In this document: positions 56,471 through 64,000 of the stretch, in pieces
How positions within the stretch are numbered: the first letter of the stretch is position 1
Layout: every line of letters starts with the position of its first letter
Made by a program: the position numbers and the translations under genes
Notes under the pieces: generated by a model
Database searches by the model: none
What the model was told of the DNA's origin: nothing
The model's input: the letters and a program-made list of their open reading frames with translations, nothing else
Assembly (NCBI GenBank): GCA_947561585.1
Contig: CANNZV010002551.1
Coordinates: 1-64,000 of the forward strand
Source of the DNA: Caprella mutica
Taxonomy: Eukaryota > Arthropoda > Malacostraca > Amphipoda > Caprellidae
DNA length: 64,000 nucleotides
Reading direction: 5' to 3'

Positions 56471-58537
56471 TAAGTCTATATCAGTCAGCTTTTGGTTCAT
56501 GGTTAAATTTGTCTAGGACTGAAGTAATGCTTCTAAGTATTATTTATGAAAATAATGAATTGAGAAAGAAAAACTGGTATCATTCTACTAGTTCTGTATT
56601 TGATATCATTTTTATTTCTATAAAAATGAAATTTTCCATTATTTGTGTGGCATTGTTGATTACGGTATTATAATAATATATTCCATGCAGGCAGATATGC
56701 TGACTACTCTGACTCAGATTGAGCGGGGGTTACAAGAGATAATAAATCAACTTCTGTTTTCTATTTTACTATGAATGGAGGACTTGTAACATTGATATCA
56801 AACAAACAAACTCCGTTGCCTTATCCACTGCTGGACCTGAGTTCATCGCATTTGTTAGCCCTGCCCAGGAAATTTTATGGCTCATTCAATACCTGCCAAA
56901 TCGTTCTTTTGAAATGATGAGCCTATGGTCATTATTGAAGTAAACGAAAATGCTATCTCTATTGCTAAAAACCCTAAGAACCATTCTAAAACCAAACATG
57001 TTGCCTTTTAAACAAGTATATCATTTTAACATGAACAAAAATATCAACAATGAGCTGTGCAGTGTGCGTGCCATAATGTCCTACTGGTAAGGTATTATTT
57101 TCACTAACGGTCTATCAATTGATAAATAATGTTTTAAATTTGGAAATTTGTGTGGTCCAATGCCTCAAATAAGATATAATTTAATGTGATTGGGAATATT
57201 AACTGACACATTGATTAGTATTTTTAATGAGTTAGTTATTTACAACTGTATCCATTTTATTTTTTTATTTTAAAGCTTTTTCATTGTCAACTGTCTATGT
57301 ATTAATTACTTTTTCTTTTTACAATAAGTTGCTGTACAAAATTAATAATGTTACTTAAGGTAACATACCCTGTTATTGTTTTCAAATATAATAATTTATT
57401 GCTGTACTACAAAATTCAGCATTTGATAAATTCATTTGGTAGTAGTATACTAAGCTACAGGTGAAGAGTGTATTATCATAATGTTGCATTTATGAGTGAT
57501 AAGAGCGTATTTTGAGAATTATTCAATGGAATAAATTTTCAATTAAATAGTATTCAGTAAAGTTATTTTCTATCAACCCAAAGAGAAACTAGAAAAAAAT
57601 TATACGAGTCAATTAAAGATGAAGATCGAAATTCAAAATTTAACTATAATAAACATAAAATTCTGAGATGAATATACGTAGTTTGAACATTTTTTTTAAT
57701 TCACACTCATTTCAATTCAGTAATAAGCTATCTACATTAGTATAAACATGCTTAGCTGTAGCTAGATCTATTTCTTGACTTAATTTCAGTTTCAATTGTG
57801 GTATTGTAATTCATATGTATCTATATTTTCTTTATTCGTTTTGGTAACAAAAAAGACGAAACTTTATAACCAAAAAATTACAAGAGGTTGATTTCTTCAA
57901 CTAATCCAATTAATTTATTATATTGATTATGTTAAACTATCTAGTACCGTTGAAAATAATTAAAATAGGAACCTCTTCTGCCTTTGCTCACTACTCAGCC
58001 AAATATTCATATTGTGTTTCACTGCTAGAAATATCATCAAAAATATTAGAAGATGCCCGTAACTTCATTAAAATCTAGCATCAGAAGAAATAAATTAAAA
58101 TAAAACTTAAGTAAATAGTTTTCTTGTCAACGAACACCATTTAAATATAAACTTTAGTAATCATATACAAAAACATTATCTCTATTCAGAAAGTATCTGG
58201 CGATCACTATCTGCTTTCATATATTTGTGATAACAATAATTAGTGTTGGAGTTGTAACTGTGACGATATGGCAACACTGTGCTCGTCTGTTGGAGTGATT
58301 GGTGCAGTCAGTCTATATTTAATGGTGAGACAATTAACATCTCACGTGTGTGTCTGTGATTGTGAACATTTAACAATTTCTACTGGTGTAGGCCTTTGAC
58401 ATGGTGACAGTGGAAAACTAGTTTGTGAGTCTGAATTGTGAGTTATTCCCATTTGACAGCTAATGAATGCTTTTATACTCATTGGGTGCAACGTAAATCT
58501 CGTTTTTATGTAATTGAAGAACATACTAAAAGAATAG
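56471..58537. other. Intergenic, no gene recognised
   Basis: AT-rich, no repeats of note and no supported exon. It may hold the 3' UTR or further 3' exons of the 58688-61070 gene. Confidence 0.4.
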
Positions 58538-58554
58538 CTACATTTTTGGATGAA
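58538..58554 (-). CDS. Candidate last exon of second HSP70-like gene
   Basis: On the minus strand a strong acceptor (TTTTCATCTCACTCTCAG) is followed by 17 bases that, joined in the required phase to the donor at 58687, give FHPKM and a TAG stop. A very short exon resting on splice signals only; other downstream acceptors are possible. Confidence 0.3.
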
Positions 58555-58687
58555 CTGAGAGTGAGATGAAAATTCATTAGAAAAAATAAACAGAAATATG
58601 GACCCAATATTGATTTAACACATGAAGCTACTATATAAGGTGTGATAACTATATATACCCTCATTATTACCACTAATCCATACTCAC

Positions 58688-61070
58688 AGATTTGTTTTTT
58701 CTCTCGAAGTGACGACAGCAACCTTAGGCAATCCTCTGGTGAAGCTTTTGAGATATCGTCAGGATAGAGAATATTGTCGTCGGAACTTAACTTTGGTCTC
58801 ACAATAGTTAGGGACTGAGCATTTTTAGATCCACCTCCATATGAATCAAAGCCAGTCTGAGCATTTCTAGAGCCACCTCCATGTGAATCAAAGCCAGTCT
58901 GAGCATTTCTAGAGTCACCTCCATGTGAATCAAAGCCAGTCTGAGCATTTCTAGAGCCACCTCCATGTGAATCAAAGCCAGTCTGAGCATTTCTAGAGCC
59001 ACCTCCATGTGAATCAAAGCCAGTCTGAGCATTTCTAGAGCCACCTCCATGTGAATCAAAGCCAGTCTGAGCATTTCTAGAGTCACCTCCATGTGAATCA
59101 GAGCCAGTCTGAGCATTTCTAGAGTCACCTCCATGTGAATCAGAGCCAGTCTGAGCATTTCTAGAGTCACCTCCATGTGAATCAAAGCCAGTCTGAGCAT
59201 TTCTAGAGTCACCTCCATGTGAATCAGAGCCAGTCTGAGCATTTCTAGAGCCACCTCCATGTGAATCAAAGCCAGTCTGAGCATTTCTAGAGCCACCTCC
59301 ATGTGAATCAAAGCCAGTCTGAGCATTTCTAGAGTCACCTCCATGTGAATCAGAGCCAGTCTGAGCATTTCTAGAGTCACCTCCATGTGAATCAAAGCCA
59401 GTCTGAATATTTCTAAAGCTACCTCTAGGTGAAACAAAGCCATTCTTCTGAGTACTACTACAGCCCTTTCCATTGGATTTGAAGCTAGTTTGATCTATTA
59501 CTGAGCCATTTCTAGATGCTGAAGAGTTGGTTACTATTTTAGGTATCACTTTATTGTTATCACTTATGAATGATTCACTAAATGAATCAAAACTTTCTTC
59601 CTTTTCTTTACTCTTGAAAAGTTTCTCTAAGGATTTAAACTCATTTAAATTCTTAATTGGAAAACAAAACCACTTCAAGCCATATTTACGTGCAATCGGG
59701 ATGTGAATAAATTTATTTGGATCTATTCGGAAATTTTCCTCTGATGAGTAGTGATTCGATTTATTTGAGTGATGTGACTTGGATAGTATTTCTCCAGTTC
59801 TGATTTGTGTCTCATTAGGTCCAGAATATTCAGTCAATATCATTCCACTATCAACATTCTTTAAATTACCACACATGGGATTTCTATCATTTTCAAAGAG
59901 GATATCCTTATCCAATTTAACAGTTCTATTAAGAATGAAATCAGAGCACCTTCTATTCATCAAACCTCTTCGAACTGCAGACTCCAACACTACACCTGTA
60001 ATGACTCCATCAGGAAACTTTCTCAATTTCCCAATAAGTGAATTTAATTGATTTTTAACAAATGGAGATTTAGTGAATTCACCTGTCAGGATAACCTGGT
60101 CAATATCACTGTTCATGCTTAGTCCTGAAGTGGAAGCTTTAAAATTTTCAAGTATCCTGCCTATTTTACGACCAACATCATTATTATAATAAACTTCATT
60201 TGATGTCAGAGAGAAACTTTCATTATTATGGATAATAGTTGCCTCATCTTGAGATGAAAGAAGAATCTTGGCGGTTTCAGCAGAAGAACGAAGTTTTTCA
60301 TTGTCATTAATTGAGTCATTCTGATTCATTAATTGATCTTTCAAAATCTCTCTGATGATTTCATCAATATCAATGCCTCCAAACTCTAATGTCACAGATG
60401 GAAATTCCTTGAAACTAGTTTTACTTGCAGTAATCATTGAAGCAGAAGTAAATCCTCCCCCAAAATCAACAACAGCAACATTCTCATCTTCTCTCCCCAC
60501 CATTTCATGGTAACTGATGGCAGTTGCTAAGGCAGTGGAGTCATCTACTAGTCTGACTTCATCAAATCCAGCAATGGTACCAGCATTGACAGTAGCTTGT
60601 CTCTGACAACTGTTGAAACCTGGTGGTACTGAAATAACTGCTTCATTTACTGGATGATTCAGTTTTTTCTCTGCCAAATATTTCATTTTAGAAAATAACA
60701 TAGCAGCTACTTGCTCAGGGTAGAGCTTCAACTTTCGACCTTCATTATAAACTTCTACTCCGCAAAGTTCATAATCTATCTCAATCAATTTGAATGGAAA
60801 TTGTAAACCTAAAGCCACAGCATCTTTGAAACTCTTTCCCATCAGTTTCTTGACGGCAAACACCGTGTTTCTCGGATTTTCTCCCATCTGTCTCTTGGCT
60901 TTCTCTCCAACCAATCTTCCATCCTTAGTGAAGGCAACACAAGAAGGCATGGATTTGTTACCAAACTCATCTTCAAATATCTCCAATTTCCAGTTGATGA
61001 AGTAACCGAACTTGCAGGAAGTTGTCCCGAAATCGATACCCATGATAGATTTGTTCGTACTTTTCGCCAT
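58688..61070 (-). CDS. HSP70-like protein with C-terminal 14-residue repeats
   Basis: A single large exon of 2383 nt, about 794 codons. Acceptor TGTTCCACAG at 61081-61082 leaves only ATTCAAATC before ATG, so MAKSTNKSIMGIDFG is the start. Donor GTGAGT (58682-58687) ends it in phase 1; the frame beyond is intron. ATPase motifs: GIDFGTTSCKFGYF, AVKKLMGKSFKDA, VISVPPGFNSCQRQA, VDDSTALATAISY (normally NEPTAAAxAY), VVDFGGGFTSASM and ILTGEFTKSPFVKNQL (normally GGSTRIP). So the second phosphate and adenosine motifs are altered and ATP turnover is doubtful. From about residue 500 no substrate-binding domain is recognisable. Instead comes a Ser/Asn/Lys-rich region, then 14 or so repeats of NAQTGFDSHGGDSR, then a short end LSSLREKKQI. 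Function unknown; possibly a regulatory or scaffold HSP70 relative. Confidence 0.88.
58826..59410 (-). repeat. 42-bp coding minisatellite
   Basis: About 14 units inside the 58688-61070 exon. On the minus strand each unit encodes NAQTGF/SDSHGGD/GSR. Variants are limited to F/S and D/G, in a mixed order (GFDSHGGG, GSDSHGGD, GFDSHGGD). All units are 42 nt, so the frame never breaks. A second minus frame (MLRLALIHMEVTLE repeats, 58808-59473) is open over the same stretch, a consequence of periodicity. Confidence 0.95.
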
Positions 61071-61082
61071 GATTTGAATTCT

Positions 61083-61470
61083 GTGGAACAGAGAATACAA
61101 TTATTTATCATTATCTCTAATATATTACTGGAGGCATAAATGGGATATATTGACCCACATTGAGTAGTGTATAACTCTAATAAAAATATTAGAAGCTTCC
61201 TCAGATTTCATGTTTTTTAAATTTTAAAATTTGTTCACGTTTAAGAATTATGAGTATTTGAAATAATAAAAAAAAATTTATATTTTAGATCAGATATTTT
61301 AATGTTCTATATATCAGACTGTCATTACTTGATACCAGTTATAAAATGCTTGATACCATAGTGATCATTAAGGAAAATTATATGCGAAAAATTCATGAAG
61401 GAATATGGGTCTGTCTTTACCGAATATGGCCTAAATTGAAATTTACGTACACTAACAACTCGCATTCTTA
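61083..61470 (-). other. 5' intron of second HSP70-like gene, nothing recognised
   Basis: AT-rich sequence upstream of the acceptor at 61081-61082. Confidence 0.4.
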
Positions 61471-62151
61471 GGGTACGGTTACTATGGATACGTATTCAAG
61501 CGATTTTTCGCACTGACGACTTCTGATGAAATCGGATGAAAATCAAATTCATGCTTTCCGATGGGAGTGGTTACAGTGGCAGCGATTTGGTCGTCAGAAT
61601 ACGTACGAATTCGTCAGACTAACTTCAGCGTTCAAATGAGTTTGATTTTTTCATGCGACTTGCGACAGATTCGGTAATTTTTGTGTATATTTCTCTTTCT
61701 TTTGATTGTTATTACTGTTTACCCATACATTTTGGAAATATATTATTTGATACTAGGTATCAGAAATAATACAGACATTATTTAATTATATAAAATTAAT
61801 TTAATCATAATATAATTTTATATAAAGGCTTGAATTGGTTGTTACTTTGTACAATTTTTATTTTTAATAGAATGGAAAAATTTTCAATAATTATATTACA
61901 TAAAAACTATTTTCATCATTTCTCTATTTAGGTATTTCAAAATTGTGTGTAGTGAAAATGTGAAAATAATCAAATTAGCGTTGCGTCTATTATTTCAGAG
62001 GCACACATGTATTAATTCCTCCCAAACATTATATCAAATAAACTTAGTTTAGACCCCAATATTAATGGGGCAGAAACACACTGACGATCAGTTCTGACGA
62101 TATCGTCAATGCGAAAAATCGTTCGAGTACGCATGCATAGTAACCGTACCC
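61471..62151. mobile_element. 681-bp MITE, Harbinger-like ends
   Basis: Left GGGTACGGTTACTATGGATA and right the inverse of GGGTACGGTTACTATGCATG; inverted ends extend about 50 bp through CGATTTTTCGCAxTGACGA. Flanked by TTA on the left and TAA on the right. No transposase. Interior AT-rich with TCTGACGA-type words. Confidence 0.8.
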
Positions 62152-62441
62152 TAAGGGTATGGCTGTTGATTTGGGTTGCCTGGGTTGTGTTTGTGTTTAG
62201 TAAATATCTGATACCGGTTGACTTCAGTGGTCTTCTGTAAGAGATTGCCAGTGGGTCGAGTGGACATTTATGTCTACTGTGATGATGGTGTTATTTAAAG
62301 ATGTAGTTGAATGTTGAAATATGTAGTGACATATGTATCTTCTGAGATGTCGTGTAGGATGGTGGTGTCTCTGGCTTTTTCTTATCTGTGCGGTATAGTA
62401 TGATTTTTAATATTTATATTTTGTTGTGTGTATTGGAATGT

Positions 62442-62563
62442 GTTATTTAGGATCTTTGTAAAGGTGATAACTTTGTGTATATTCGTCATGATACTACCTC
62501 TAGCTCTTTAATCTTATGACATATATACGCAAAGATATCACCTTTACAAAGATCCTAAATAAC
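62442..62563. repeat. Perfect hairpin element, 122 bp
   Basis: Arms of about 28 bp begin GTTATTTAGGATCTTTGTAA and continue through AGGTGATA. The right arm is the exact inverse. Spacer about 65 bp. Could be a young MITE or cruciform-forming sequence. Confidence 0.85.
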
Positions 62564-63545
62564 AAGCTCTTTATTTGAATGTAGTTGTATATTTTGTGTT
62601 TTTTATTGGGTGTATGAAGCGGAGTATTGTCTCGTATAGTAATGAAGTCGATATTGTGTTGTTTCTGTTATTTTTCTCTGTATGCCAATTTTGTTTATTT
62701 GGAGAATGATGAGTATTTTGTATTTTTTCAGTGTGGGTGGTGGTGGTTGCGGTGAGGTTGGTGATGAAAACAGCTAGTGGATGGTGGAGCAATTGGTGGC
62801 ATAGTGAGTGGTGAGATGTGTAGGCGAGTTAAATGGGGTGTGCACTGTGCAGTGATTCTATTCTTCTGAATTCTATCACTAAGAGGATGTCTTACCACAC
62901 CCGCACACTATTCTCCTTATTGGTATATCGTCAGCACAAAACATCAAGAAAATATTACCTATTGTCTAAATTGAAGTAAATTGAATTATAATTTCATTGA
63001 TATTATAATTCAGTTCAAAATTAAAAAGTAAAAAGATATAATACATGTATATTTTCATCATTTTGAGAAAGTTGTCATTGAATATATTGTTATATTCTAT
63101 AAATATTTTGATCCTATTGTGTAATTGAATACTTCAGTAATGTTGTTTATACCAACCTGTCGTTAGTTTACCTACAAAAGTACCAACATGTGCACTTTGC
63201 ATCCACCATTTTATCACTCGAAAGAATACCTGTTCTCTGAATAAAAATGATAGTAAATCTATTGTGTGTCCTAAGCTGTAATTTTAACATCAGAAATATG
63301 GGTGATAAGACAGATGGTTATCAACTTACAAACAGAACATATTTAGTAATTGCAGTGAAACTATTAGAACATTAGGTGATGAGAAACAACTGTCAAAAAG
63401 AGTCTATTGTTGCTGCTGTAATAAAAGTGACAAGTAGGTACATGGAGGTGGGTACATAATAAAAGTGATATAATACAAGCTATGTTGATATCTTAAATAG
63501 ATCACACAAGAGAACTTGCACATCAATATATAATAGCAAACTTAC
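62564..63545. other. No gene recognised
   Basis: Contains a GT/GTTG-rich stretch (62580-62810). The minus frame there (Thr/Asn-rich) is low complexity. No exon supported. Confidence 0.4.
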
Positions 63546-63626
63546 CTCTTTCGTCTTTGATTTCAGTTGATAGTTTTTGTTCAGTGTAACGATGCCTCCT
63601 TTGTCATTTGGATTGAGATTTGAAAC
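63546..63626 (-). CDS. Orphan coding exon, gene unknown
   Basis: On the minus strand, acceptor TTTATTTTTCAG and donor GTAAGT frame 81 nt, 27 codons with no stop in phase 0: VSNLNPNDKGGIVTLNKNYQ then LKSKTKE. A symmetrical phase-0 exon with strong signals. I do not recognise the family. It could be an internal exon of a gene extending right of the window, or an upstream exon of the 58688-61070 gene, but phase 0 does not fit that gene's first exon as coding (it would need a further exon or be UTR). Confidence 0.55.
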
Positions 63627-64000
63627 CTGAAAAATAAACAGAAAATAAGCTAATGTTGGTGACTTAAAATATTATGAGAAAATAATCATTTGAACCCTTC
63701 ACTGCGTGGTGTAACATGTGTGGTACCATCAAAGAAATATAAAATACCAATGAATTAATTAAAGTCTTTGAATTATAGATCCTCCAAAGAATACTGTATA
63801 AAATAACTAAATCATCTATAATTTAAATTTTAATAAAATAAGTGTTAATTCAATGGTCTTCTATTTTTTCCTTTAAAAAGGTGAGATATTATTTAGTATA
63901 CCATGACTTGGAAGAGTTGTTCTTATCTTCAAAGCAGATGACTAAGAATGATAAGATCAACAGATAGCAGGTGAGGGGAATTATTTCGTGATAGTAACGC
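63627..64000. other. No gene recognised
   Basis: AT-rich, probably intron of the orphan exon's gene. Nothing else seen. Confidence 0.4.

Noticed and set aside
58342..58524. Minus-strand 60-codon frame after the HSP70-like gene as its last exon
   Set aside because: It extends to the acceptor at 58555-58556 only in phase 0, whereas the donor at 58687 requires phase 1; the phase-correct reading stops after five residues.
59779..61005. Plus-strand frames inside the HSP70-like gene
   Set aside because: Shadows of the minus-strand coding exon with motif support.

Overview
The window is animal nuclear DNA, most likely from an insect and possibly a hemipteran. It is AT-rich, its genes are split by introns with GT..AG boundaries, and it is packed with tandem arrays, MITEs, non-LTR and LTR retroelement remnants and a tRNA-derived SINE. 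There is no prokaryotic signature such as operons or ribosome binding sites. The species assignment is inference from gene type and repeat style only.

Region 1 to 9.6 kb is repeat-rich and gene-poor. It holds a 61-bp satellite with a 12-unit higher-order structure, a poly-C tract, a long imperfect inverted repeat and the 3' end of a CR1/L2-like retrotransposon.

From 9668 to 42015 on the + strand runs the 3' part of a type-C leucine-rich-repeat GPCR (relaxin-receptor/Lgr3-Lgr4 type). I could assemble 15 exons with compatible phases: an LRR N-cap, seven LRRs, a short cysteine-containing hinge, seven transmembrane helices with TVDR and NPILY motifs, and a 234-residue tail. The start of the gene (signal peptide and any LDLa module) is not visible and probably lies left of the window. 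Introns hold a mariner-like element, a 970-bp foldback element, LINE, Gypsy and SINE remnants and an antisense CR1-like copy.

The most unusual thing here is that about half of this gene's exons end in a minisatellite made of the exon's own 3' end plus its 5' splice site. The clearest arrays follow the exons ending at 13007, 16424, 32062, 34986 and 36138. Those after 9728 and 11306 repeat the donor but share less exon sequence, and a degenerate one after 37654 is split by the CR1 insertion. Each unit carries another copy or variant of the donor GT, so the intron starts with up to tens of candidate splice donors.

From 44.6 to 52.3 kb there is a 2.1-kb array of 26-bp units, a broken HSP70-like 3' end interrupted by nested MITEs, and an HSP70-like gene on the minus strand (50087-51739) whose C-terminus runs into a 45-bp coding minisatellite with in-frame stops. 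From 52.3 to 55.7 kb lie a SINE and two degraded mariner-like elements facing each other. From 58.5 to 61.1 kb, on the minus strand, is a second HSP70-like gene, with a degenerate ATPase domain and a C-terminal tract of 14-residue repeats. One orphan coding exon on the minus strand (63546-63626) belongs to a gene I cannot name.
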